Assembly (NCBI RefSeq): GCF_900543425.1
Contig: NZ_UQRQ01000032.1
Coordinates: 1-25,907 of the forward strand
Length of the DNA stretch: 25,907 bases
Direction of reading: 5' to 3'
DNA from: an uncultured Sanguibacteroides sp.
GTDB lineage: Bacteria; Bacteroidota; Bacteroidia; Bacteroidales; Marinifilaceae
The notes beneath the pieces are model-generated. The model ran no database searches, was not told the origin of the DNA, and saw only the letters and a list, made by a program, of their open reading frames with translations. The position numbers were made by a program, and so were the translations under genes. Of the stretch, positions 16,011-23,442 are shown piece by piece (positions within the stretch are counted from its first letter, which is position 1; each line of letters opens with the position of its first letter).

Positions 16011-16736
16011 ATGGAGAAAAGAAATTTGTGGGGAATGCTTCTGTTATTCCTGTGTGTGTGCAGCTTTGCAAGTTGTAGTGATGACGATAAAACAATTGCA
16101 GAGCCGGAGGGTACAATCGCGTTGAATATGCTCAATGAAGATAATGGAAAGGTTATACTTGGTCAATCGGGCGTCTATCTTAATAAATCGAATAACCTTA
16201 CGGGAAGAGAGGTATGGATATCGGATTTGGGTAGAATGTCCAATTTAGGTTATGTAAGCGATATAAAGGTATTGGCTGCCGCCACGGAAATCGCCGCCAC
16301 GGTCAGTCATGGCTATTTGATTTATCCTCAGGAGATGATCTGGGAATTTCCGTCAGGAAATAAGGCCTTTAAGATAAAGGATACTTATTATAAAATGTAC
16401 ATCGAATCGGTTATAGAGGATAACACGGGAATAAAAGTCAAATACTTACCCGTGACTTTACTCAATGGTGCCTTACCTGAACCCGGAACTAACATCGGTT
16501 CCCTTGTTTATAATGCCTGGTTACAAATCGACATAACCCGGTTAAAGGATATCGAGTATGTTATCCCGAATAATGAAGAATACTTCGATTGCTATATCGA
16601 CGAAGAGGAGGAGCAAGGAAAAAAAGTTAAATATTTGTATATAAGACAGCTTAAAAATTTTGATTATCACAAAACCATGTATTTATATCTACGGACGGGC
16701 AATACATTTTCTTATGTGACATTTACGGCTCAGTAA
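16011..16736 (+). CDS. Hypothetical lipoprotein, probably surface-exposed
   Basis: The 241-residue protein has a type II signal peptide with lipobox FASC and Cys22 as the acylated residue. The next residues, Ser-Asp-Asp-Asp, look like the Bacteroidetes lipoprotein export signal that sends lipoproteins to the cell surface. The mature part is rich in beta-type sequence with many aromatic residues (for example DTYYKMYIESVIED and MYLYLRTGNTFSYVTF) and an acidic DEEEEQGKK turn. No enzymatic motif is seen and I do not recognise the family with certainty. It stands alone with its own promoter and terminator, next to the CRISPR locus. Confidence 0.75.
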   Translation: MEKRNLWGMLLLFLCVCSFASCSDDDKTIAEPEGTIALNMLNEDNGKVILGQSGVYLNKSNNLTGREVWISDLGRMSNLGYVSDIKVLAAATEIAATVSHGYLIYPQEMIWEFPSGNKAFKIKDTYYKMYIESVIEDNTGIKVKYLPVTLLNGALPEPGTNIGSLVYNAWLQIDITRLKDIEYVIPNNEEYFDCYIDEEEEQGKKVKYLYIRQLKNFDYHKTMYLYLRTGNTFSYVTFTAQ

Positions 16737-16749
16737 AATGATAAAAGAG

Positions 16750-16777
16750 GCCCCGGCATCAGCTTGCCGGGGCTTTT
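16750..16777 (+). terminator. Strong intrinsic terminator after the lipoprotein gene
   Basis: GCCCCGGCA (16750-16758) and TGCCGGGGC (16765-16773) form a perfect 9-bp G+C-rich stem with a 6-nt loop, followed by TTTT. It isolates the lipoprotein gene from the CRISPR region. Confidence 0.9.
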
Positions 16778-17188
16778 GCTTTTCGATACCTTATTGAAAC
16801 AAGCGGTATTTTTCTTCATTACCTATTTCTATACTCTCAAACTAGATTTGCGATCTTGCCGAAAATCTGAATTCTTTCCTCGGTAGTTAATTTGGTACAA
16901 TAGCTACGATTAGCTTATGTGTTTATATTATATAAGGATAATATAAATGTTATTAGATAATCTTGTATTGTCTATAAAATAGTGTAAAACGTTCTAATAT
17001 AGGAAGTATAAAAGGAATGTTATTTTTATATTAATAAAATTATGTAATTTTCTTTGATGTTATTGATATTGTAACTATATTCATGGGCAGAATAAATTTG
17101 CTATTTGGTATGTAAAAATTTAGATGTGTTTAGTAAATATGGATGGATAATGTATTTTATGTAAAAATTGAATATAGTTTTTGAGGAT
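16778..17188. other. AT-rich intergenic stretch without a recognisable gene
   Basis: No ORF of note is present. On the minus strand, about 16845-16917 reads as a short stretch between stops containing RSYCTKLTTEERIQIFGK and IANLV, which has protein-like composition and may be a decayed coding fragment, but I cannot assign it to a family. The part from about 16920 to 17188 is strongly AT-rich with no clear promoter or repeat. Confidence 0.35.
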
Positions 17189-17215
17189 AAAAAAAGCTCC
17201 AAAATTATTTGGAGC
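17189..17215 (-). terminator. Intrinsic terminator of the antisense mini-array
   Basis: GCTCCAAA (17196-17203) and TTTGGAGC (17208-17215) form a perfect 8-bp stem with a 4-nt loop. On the minus strand seven T follow (17195-17189). The plus strand has no T-tract after the stem, so it acts leftward only. Confidence 0.75.
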
Positions 17216-17286
17216 AATAATTCCGAAAAGGTTCAATTAATTTTTTATTCAACAAAACAATTTTCAATTCTATTTAGTACGATAAT
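17189..17286 (-). ncRNA. Candidate crRNA-like mini-array RNA antisense to cas upstream region (CreR/CreA type)
   Basis: Read on the minus strand, 17289-17261 is a degenerate copy of the array repeat: 22 of 29 aligned positions match with one gap, including ACTAAA, TAGAATT and the 8-nt end ATTGAAAA, which resembles the canonical type I-B 5' handle. A 17-nt pseudo-spacer follows (17260-17244, TTGTTTTGTTGAATAAA). Then a second degenerate repeat keeps ATTAATTGAAC (17241-17231) and GAATT (17223-17219) with the same 7-nt spacing as in the true repeat. An intrinsic terminator ends it at 17189. Promoter-like elements lie just upstream. The transcript would be about 95-100 nt. The first 11 nt of the pseudo-spacer match the cas8 promoter beside a CCA trinucleotide. 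Function is inferred, by analogy with Cascade-guiding regulatory RNAs. Confidence 0.6.
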
Positions 17287-17291
17287 TTGGG

Positions 17292-17322
17292 CGAAGATAT
17301 AATTGTAAATGGATTTATCAAA
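17292..17322 (-). promoter_or_regulatory. Putative promoter of the antisense mini-array
   Basis: On the minus strand TTTG (17322-17319) and TATCTTCG (17299-17292, one mismatch to TAnnTTTG) are 19 bp apart, the normal Bacteroidetes spacing. The start site would be near 17286, at the beginning of the first degenerate repeat. Confidence 0.45.
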
Positions 17323-17376
17323 GTATTCGACATGGATATATATTGATTTTAAAAAAAAGAAGAAAAATATTTCACG

Positions 17377-17412
17377 CAACAAAACAATGGGTTAAAATTA
17401 TTCGTATCTTTG
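17377..17412 (+). promoter_or_regulatory. cas operon promoter overlapped by a pseudo-spacer match
   Basis: TATCTTTG (17405-17412) is a perfect -7 element 34 bp before the cas8 start codon. The -33 position falls at about 17381-17386, where no TTTG is seen; instead the sequence CAACAAAACAAT (17377-17388) repeats 17250-17261 within the mini-array exactly. On the minus strand the match TTGTTTTGTTG is preceded by CCA (17390-17388). A complex bound here would cover the -33 region. A TTTTGCAAAA palindrome lies in the leader at about 17421-17430. Confidence 0.55.
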
Positions 17413-17446
17413 CAGAAAAAGTTTTGCAAAATATAATTAAAACTAT

Positions 17447-18850
17447 ATGAATCAGCAAATTAAAAATGTAAATTACAAATGGTTGACGGAACCGACGGGT
17501 GACCCTTTTGTAGATGCCGGTGGATACGCGTTGGAAGAGTTCGCTAAAAGATATCCGGATAAGGATATTCTTGGATTGATTGAAGAGGTTTCTAAAATAT
17601 ATGTCAATCGATGGGAGGCTAAAATAAATCCATTTTTTCTAAATTCTAAAATTACTCAGCCTGCTTTTAAAGCAGATCGGAAGATAGAGGAAACACTAAA
17701 ATATTTTCGGGAATTGATAGAAGGGAAGGGTTCTATAGGAAAAGGGTTTTGTCGAATAACCGGACAAAATACAGAATTGTTTGCGGCCGGTCGGGATAAT
17801 TCTATTTTATCCGGTTCGGGAACATTTGTTAATTTTCATAATACGTTTGAAGCTGGAATTATGGTATCGAAAGAGGTGTTGATTCGTAACCATTTTGTTC
17901 CTTTGTCTTGTATGTTATTGCAGGGACGAATAGCATTAATTCATAGTAATGACAATAAATTGACCGCATTTTTCGCTACTAATAATTGTAGCGAAAATTT
18001 GCATGCATTGGCAATTAATGCTTCGGAAGGAATTTTAAAGTCTAAATACCGAGCTCCAACGACAGCTCTCTTTCGTTTTATAGATAAGGTATTAGGAGAT
18101 AGTATACGAGAGAATGAGATCGACAACTACTCTTTGATACTCTATCATTTTACCAATTTCGGGGCTAGTCCGGAAGTGAAAATATACACGGTCCCAGCGA
18201 CGTTGTTTAGTTTTTATACCTTTACCCAAAGAGGAGAATATAAAGAAGATTGGAATCGGTTTGTTGAAGCGTATTATCGGAATTCTGAGTATAAGGGAGC
18301 AAAGTACAATGAGAGTACTCGAAATTTTGATTTTGAAAAAAAGGATAAAATAGAAAATATAAACTGCGTTGAGTATCGAACGTGGTTTAACCGGATTTAT
18401 GAGTGTCTGTTAAACGAAGAATCTATTTTACCTTATATCAGAAATTGGAGTGAAAAACACGATTTTAATATAGAGATCGTAAAAAAATACCTAACCTTAA
18501 TTAGAAATATGAAACAGGAAGCACAGAAAAAATTATTGCAATTAGCCGATTTTGTGATAGAAATCGAAGGGAAAGATCGGATAGGTAAGTGTATTCAACA
18601 AATTAAGAATGCCAAAACGTCTTCGGCTTTGAGTCGTTTTTTAATAACTAAGGTTCTCCCTAAGAATATGGAATTAAAAAATCCGCCGATTATCACCGTG
18701 GAAGATTACTGTCTTTATCTTTTCCCAGAAGACGTATACTGGAGAGACGTAAGGGATGTTTTCTTGATTGCTATTTATCAAAGATTACATGAAAAAGGCA
18801 TTTATCTGAATGCAGAAGATATTGATGATGACGATAATATAAATGAATAA
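17447..18850 (+). CDS. cas8b: Type I-B Cascade large subunit Cas8b1/Cst1
   Basis: The 467-residue protein is the first gene of the cas operon, where type I-B loci of the Cst/Tneap subtype carry the large subunit. Cst1-like features are the N-terminal TGDPFVDAGGYALEEF segment, the CRITGQ motif near residue 103 and the long C-terminal helical half (about 330-450). The large subunit recognises the PAM and recruits Cas3. Sequence divergence in this family is high, so the call relies on these motifs and on gene order. It is followed by cas7 with overlapping or nearly touching reading frames. It and its neighbours are visibly more AT-rich than the nfo-ctp block, compatible with acquisition by transfer. 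Confidence 0.85.
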   Translation: MNQQIKNVNYKWLTEPTGDPFVDAGGYALEEFAKRYPDKDILGLIEEVSKIYVNRWEAKINPFFLNSKITQPAFKADRKIEETLKYFRELIEGKGSIGKGFCRITGQNTELFAAGRDNSILSGSGTFVNFHNTFEAGIMVSKEVLIRNHFVPLSCMLLQGRIALIHSNDNKLTAFFATNNCSENLHALAINASEGILKSKYRAPTTALFRFIDKVLGDSIRENEIDNYSLILYHFTNFGASPEVKIYTVPATLFSFYTFTQRGEYKEDWNRFVEAYYRNSEYKGAKYNESTRNFDFEKKDKIENINCVEYRTWFNRIYECLLNEESILPYIRNWSEKHDFNIEIVKKYLTLIRNMKQEAQKKLLQLADFVIEIEGKDRIGKCIQQIKNAKTSSALSRFLITKVLPKNMELKNPPIITVEDYCLYLFPEDVYWRDVRDVFLIAIYQRLHEKGIYLNAEDIDDDDNINE

Positions 18851-18860
18851 ACATACGACT

Positions 18861-19919
18861 ATGAAAAATTTAAAAACACAGGGTTTTGTCCTTTTGGATG
18901 TGGATGTGGTAGCATTGAATAATGCCGGGAAAAGTACTTCGACTTTAAATGATAACGGTGTTGCCACGAAAACGATTATAAAAAATGGTAGAACATACGT
19001 CTATGTTTCCGGACAAGCTTGGAGATATTGGTGGCGTGAAGCGTTACAAAAGAATTGCGGATGGGTATTATCTCCGGTAATTCGCGATTCTAAAATTGCT
19101 TACACGAATGCGGATCCTATTACGTATCCTGACGACGATGTGTTCGGATATATGCGTGCCGCAACGGAGATAGTGAAGGACAATAAGGGAAAAGAGAAAA
19201 AAGAAAATATCACGGTAACACGTGTTTCGCCTTTGAGAAATTCTGCTATTGTATCTGTTGCATCTGTCTCTTTAGCCGAAAATTGGTCGAGTATGGCCCG
19301 TCAGGAAGGTGATTCCGTACCCTATACGAAACAGGAATATAGTGCCGTGATGAAAGGAATGTTTAGTCTGGATTTAAGTATGATCGGAACTTTTTCCAAT
19401 TATAATAAAACCGGCTATATGAATCTGTCCGATACATTGAAGAAAGAAGCGATAGAGAAGGGTGGAGTGGAAATAGAAGATCCTTTTATCCGTAATCAAA
19501 AACTAATTCGATTGAAAGGTTCGGAAAGAATCCGACGTGCCATTGATACGATAAAGGCATTGAAACATATTTCGGGAGGTGCAATGCAAACGGATAATAT
19601 GGGAGACGTAACTCCAAAGTTTATCATCTTGGCAACAACAAATACGGGCAATCATCCTTTTTCTCATGTGGCTTCTACGACTGGAATTCGAGATGGCATT
19701 GCGAAGTTAAATGTAAATGGTATAGAAGAGGTTATTAGAGATTATCGGGAGACTATTATAGGAAAAGTATATATAGGAAAGCGAAGTGGTTTTTGGGATG
19801 ATGAAAATGAAAGTTTAAATGTTTTAGCCGAAAAACATAAAGATTTGATTGTTTTGGGAACAGTAAATGAGGTGATTGATGCTTATTGTGAACAAATAAA
19901 AAAACAATTGGAGGAATGA
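18861..19919 (+). CDS. cas7: Type I-B Cascade backbone subunit Cas7 (Cst2/DevR)
   Basis: This protein forms the helical backbone of Cascade along the crRNA spacer. The DevR/Cst2 family is recognised by the N-terminal KTQGFVLLDVDVVALNNAGK strand, the GQAWRYWWREAL motif (binding and packing region), the RVSPLRNSAIVSV stretch and the GGAMQTDNMGDVTPKF segment. ATG 18861 gives 352 residues and the family-like start MKNLKTQGF. An in-frame ATG at 18843 overlaps the cas8 stop and adds six residues (MNKHTT), so translational coupling from that codon is also possible. The stop overlaps the cas5 start by four bases. Confidence 0.92.
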   Translation: MKNLKTQGFVLLDVDVVALNNAGKSTSTLNDNGVATKTIIKNGRTYVYVSGQAWRYWWREALQKNCGWVLSPVIRDSKIAYTNADPITYPDDDVFGYMRAATEIVKDNKGKEKKENITVTRVSPLRNSAIVSVASVSLAENWSSMARQEGDSVPYTKQEYSAVMKGMFSLDLSMIGTFSNYNKTGYMNLSDTLKKEAIEKGGVEIEDPFIRNQKLIRLKGSERIRRAIDTIKALKHISGGAMQTDNMGDVTPKFIILATTNTGNHPFSHVASTTGIRDGIAKLNVNGIEEVIRDYRETIIGKVYIGKRSGFWDDENESLNVLAEKHKDLIVLGTVNEVIDAYCEQIKKQLEE

Positions 19920-20581
19920 AATTATACCGAATCAAGATTAGTTCATGGACAGCGAGTTTCAGATATCCGAATATTCTTTCAGGGTATCAGCCGACGCTTG
20001 AAGTCCCGCCTGTAAGTACTGTGTTGGGCTTGATGAATGCTTGTGCTGGAGAATATTTGAATCATGAAAAATTGGAGATAGGATATTATTTTGAATATGG
20101 AGCTAAAGAAGTAGATTTAGAAACGATCTACCAGATCGAGAGAACGGACAAAGGAACGCCTAAAAATGAAGTAAAATCTAATGTTATAAAGCGGGAATTC
20201 TTGTTTGATTGTCGGTTGTATGTTTATTTAAGTGATGTTGCGTTAGTGACGTACTTTAAACAGCCCTATTTTCCTTTGGTATTGGGAAGAAGTAGCGATT
20301 TGGCCAGCGTAGAATTGATCGAGGAGATTGAATTGCAAGAAATTGTTGGTGCTGAACATATAAAAGGGCAGCTTGTCCCTTTTAAAGGAAATTTTTTACC
20401 GGGAGTAATACAGGTATTATCTAATTATTTTACCGACGAGATTCCGCGTAGAAATATAGGTCCGGAGCCCTATTCTGTCATTTCATGTTTCGGAAAAACC
20501 GGAAAAACAAACATAAAAGCATATAGGGATGTCATAGATGATTCTCCGGTAGATATCTATCTTCATCAGCTTATTTTTTAA
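19916..20581 (+). CDS. cas5: Type I-B Cascade subunit Cas5
   Basis: The 221-residue RAMP protein caps the 5' handle of the crRNA in Cascade. The Cas5 N-terminal pattern is clear: a first strand LYRIKISSWTASFRYP followed by the typical PPVSTVLGLM turn near residues 31-40. The middle holds VYLSDVALVTYFKQPYFPLVLGRSSD, with the LGRSSD motif common in this family. The ATGA overlap with cas7 shows translational coupling, and cas3 follows after two bases. In systems without Cas6, Cas5 can process crRNA (type I-C), so the lack of cas6 here makes this protein worth a look, although it resembles ordinary non-catalytic I-B Cas5. Confidence 0.9.
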   Translation: MKLYRIKISSWTASFRYPNILSGYQPTLEVPPVSTVLGLMNACAGEYLNHEKLEIGYYFEYGAKEVDLETIYQIERTDKGTPKNEVKSNVIKREFLFDCRLYVYLSDVALVTYFKQPYFPLVLGRSSDLASVELIEEIELQEIVGAEHIKGQLVPFKGNFLPGVIQVLSNYFTDEIPRRNIGPEPYSVISCFGKTGKTNIKAYRDVIDDSPVDIYLHQLIF

Positions 20582-20583
20582 AA

Positions 20584-22857
20584 ATGAATATAGATACTAA
20601 TTTTCAGGTTCTGGCAAAATCAGAACCTGAAATTACTTTAAAGCAACATATTGAAGATTGTTTGAATATTTATCGGCAATTGCGGTTTTGTTTTCCTAAT
20701 TTGCCCGTATTGGACAAAGATTATTTTTGGAAACAACTGTATAGAGCTGTCGTTATGCACGATCTTGGCAAAGCTCACCCTGAATTTCAGCGTTTGTTGC
20801 GAAAAATAAAGAAACACGAATGGCATCAACAAAGACACGAGTTGTTTTCTCTGTATTTTTTATATGCTCTTAAAATAACAGAAGAGGAGAGAAAAGCATT
20901 GTCCTACGCTGTTGCGGGACATCATAAACAATTGAACGAGTTATTCGATTTTATCAGTAAGAATTATAAGACGGAAAACGAGAATGAACTGTTGGAAGAA
21001 TACGGAGACGGATTAGTCGAGTTCATGCAGGAGTGTGCTAAAATCGATTATGCTATCATCAAAGAACTTGTAGTTACCTATATAGGGACATGGAACGATG
21101 AAGTAGAAAATTTTGATATCAGTAACTGTATTCGTCGTTTAATGCGAGAGAGCCCCAATACCGTAGATTCGGCATTTATGGACAGGTTATTATTGGTCGG
21201 GGGAATGAAGCAATGTGATCATATGGCTTCTGCGGGAATGCAAACCTTAGCACAATTAAAAACAGAAGATTTTGATTTTTTATTTCGTTATCCTTTATAT
21301 TTCCACCAACAGATGGCCTTCCAAACTATTGGTAACGTGATCACGAATGCCCCGACCGGATCCGGAAAAACGGAAACAGCTTTGTTGTGGTTACGAAAAC
21401 AAATGGAAGAAAGAGGACAAGGACGGGCATTTTATATTTTGCCATTTACGGCTTCGATTAATGCCATGTACGAGCGGTTAGATAAAGAGCTGAGTAAGGA
21501 TGAAAAAAAGGTTGGGATGTTGCATGGTAAATTAGCTCAGTACTTGGAGTATCGGATGTCAGAGGAAGATGATGTATTATCTGGGGAAGAAAGGAAACAG
21601 TTATTGGAGGATTTCAAGTCTTTACAAATGCCTTTAAAAATTGTGACTCCGTTTCAATTATTAAAGCATCTATTTGGATTAAAAAACTTTGAAAAAGGGA
21701 TGTTTGAATGGAGTGGCTGTTATTTGATTTTTGATGAAATCCATGCTTATGATCCACGTGTCTTTGCTCAAATTATCGTATTACTGAAATTTATGCTTCG
21801 TTATATGAACGCAAGGGTACATATCATGACGGCTACATTGCCTCAATTCATGTGTAAGGAGTTGGAGCAGGTACTGGGAGATTATACCCATATACAAGCT
21901 TCGACAGATTTGTATGAGAAATTTACACGGCATCGAATTCACGTACGAAAAGGAAAATTGGAAGATTCGTTGGATGAAATACAGGGAAGATTGGATAAAG
22001 ACAGGAAGGTATTAGTTGTTTGTAATACTATAGCTGAATCTCAAAAAATATATCATGCTTTGGATGCCAAAAAGAAAGTATTATTACATGGATCGTTTAA
22101 TGCAGAAGATCGTTTTGCAAAAGAGAAAATTTTAAAAGATCGTGATGTAAAGCTTTTAGTTGGGACGCAGGCTATAGAAGTAAGTTTAGATATCGATTAT
22201 GATTGTATTTATACAGAACCAGCCCCTTTAGATGCCTTGATTCAGAGATTTGGACGGGTTAACCGGAAACGGGAAAAAGATTTATGTGATTGCTGTGTTT
22301 TTGAAGAGAGAAATGAGACTGATAAATATATTTATCGGGATGAAATCGTAATTTTTAAAACGTTGGAAGTTTTGATGAGAATAGAGCGAAAAGGGGGAGT
22401 AATCAAAGAGACTTATTTACAGGATGCTATTAATTTTGTTTATCCTGATTGGAGTAAAGAAGCCAAAGAAGAATACGAACAGACTGTGAATTTATTAGAA
22501 TATGCGGTGTTTCATGAACTGTCTCCTTTAAAATATTCTTCTGAACGAGAGGAGCAATTTCATGAACAATTTACTGGAGTACAAGTATTACCAGTTGCTT
22601 TAAGAAGAGCGTATCAGGAGTATTTGGAGGCGAATCAATTCGTGAAAGCCGAGGGATTATTAGTGAATCTAAACGAGAGAAGTTTTATCGGTTTATTAAA
22701 AAAGCAACAAGCATACGGTGAAAGATTTGTGTTTACATCTGGTTTAACGGAAAAAATGTATGATAAATATACCTATTTGATAAATAGGAAATATTCTAAA
22801 GAATTAGGATTGTTGAAAAATGAGATAGAACAAGACGAAATAGACTATTTTTTGTAA
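20584..22857 (+). CDS. cas3: Cas3 nuclease-helicase (HD domain plus DExH helicase)
   Basis: The 757-residue effector nicks, unwinds and degrades target DNA after Cascade binding. The HD nuclease domain comes first: H59-D60 in VMHDLGKAH, HQQRHELFS with its His, and AGHHKQL. The superfamily 2 helicase follows: Walker A PTGSGKT near residues 257-263, motif II DEIH at 384-387, motif III MTATLP, VVCNTIAESQ, and motif VI QRFGRVNRK. All catalytic motifs are intact, so the gene looks functional. It starts two bases after cas5, and a 36-bp gap separates it from cas4. Confidence 0.95.
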   Translation: MNIDTNFQVLAKSEPEITLKQHIEDCLNIYRQLRFCFPNLPVLDKDYFWKQLYRAVVMHDLGKAHPEFQRLLRKIKKHEWHQQRHELFSLYFLYALKITEEERKALSYAVAGHHKQLNELFDFISKNYKTENENELLEEYGDGLVEFMQECAKIDYAIIKELVVTYIGTWNDEVENFDISNCIRRLMRESPNTVDSAFMDRLLLVGGMKQCDHMASAGMQTLAQLKTEDFDFLFRYPLYFHQQMAFQTIGNVITNAPTGSGKTETALLWLRKQMEERGQGRAFYILPFTASINAMYERLDKELSKDEKKVGMLHGKLAQYLEYRMSEEDDVLSGEERKQLLEDFKSLQMPLKIVTPFQLLKHLFGLKNFEKGMFEWSGCYLIFDEIHAYDPRVFAQIIVLLKFMLRYMNARVHIMTATLPQFMCKELEQVLGDYTHIQASTDLYEKFTRHRIHVRKGKLEDSLDEIQGRLDKDRKVLVVCNTIAESQKIYHALDAKKKVLLHGSFNAEDRFAKEKILKDRDVKLLVGTQAIEVSLDIDYDCIYTEPAPLDALIQRFGRVNRKREKDLCDCCVFEERNETDKYIYRDEIVIFKTLEVLMRIERKGGVIKETYLQDAINFVYPDWSKEAKEEYEQTVNLLEYAVFHELSPLKYSSEREEQFHEQFTGVQVLPVALRRAYQEYLEANQFVKAEGLLVNLNERSFIGLLKKQQAYGERFVFTSGLTEKMYDKYTYLINRKYSKELGLLKNEIEQDEIDYFL

Positions 22858-22893
22858 GAGAAAAACGATCAATTAGTGTAAAAACGGATATTT

Positions 22894-23406
22894 ATGTATA
22901 TAACAGCTACTCACGTCAACTATTATTATATTTGCTTGAGAAAACTCTGGCTTTTTGCAAATGGGATAAATATGGAACATACTTCGGATATCGTTACTGA
23001 AGGTAAATTAGTACATGAAACCTCCTATTCAAATAGAGCTGCTCGTTACGAAGAGGTTCGCATTGGAGGTTCGGTTATTGATTTTTATGATCCTCGTGAT
23101 AGAGTTATTCATGAAATAAAAAAATCTTCGGCAAAAGAAGAGGCTCATATCTGGCAAGTAAAATATTACATCAATCTTTTTGAGAAAGAAGGGATCGAGG
23201 GGGTTATTGGTCTGTTGGAATATCCATTGCTGCGGGAAACGTTGAGGGTTGAATTGGAAGAGGGCGACCGGGAAAGATTGCGGGAAATAGAAATGGAGAT
23301 TCTTAAAATAATAGAATCGGAAAATTGTCCGGAAAGAATACCTAAACGTAAATGTGGCTCATGTTCATATTATGAGTTTTGTTATGCCGGAGAAGAAGAA
23401 ATATAA
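22894..23406 (+). CDS. cas4: Cas4 Fe-S exonuclease
   Basis: The 170-residue protein trims prespacers and helps select PAM and orientation during adaptation with Cas1-Cas2. Iron-sulphur ligands are C14 near the N-terminus and C154, C157 and C163 near the C-terminus (KCGSCSYYEFC). The PD-(D/E)XK nuclease residues are H41 (EGKLVHE), D63 (VIDFYD), and E74/K76 (HEIKKS), with a QVKYYINLF helix (QxxxY motif) around residues 88-95. All are intact. It lies between cas3 and cas1, with 36-bp gaps on both sides. Confidence 0.95.
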   Translation: MYITATHVNYYYICLRKLWLFANGINMEHTSDIVTEGKLVHETSYSNRAARYEEVRIGGSVIDFYDPRDRVIHEIKKSSAKEEAHIWQVKYYINLFEKEGIEGVIGLLEYPLLRETLRVELEEGDRERLREIEMEILKIIESENCPERIPKRKCGSCSYYEFCYAGEEEI

Positions 23407-23442
23407 GATAAGCTGTTAGGTTATAATGGAAAAAGAGGATAT

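Noticed and set aside
17189..17446. Ordinary decayed CRISPR array rather than a regulatory RNA
   Set aside because: A simple relic would not be expected to keep a promoter, a terminator and a spacer start that matches the adjacent cas promoter next to a CCA triplet; still listed as the main alternative to test.
16778..17446. Hidden cas6 gene upstream of cas8
   Set aside because: All frames are interrupted by frequent stops and no RAMP glycine-rich motif is readable.
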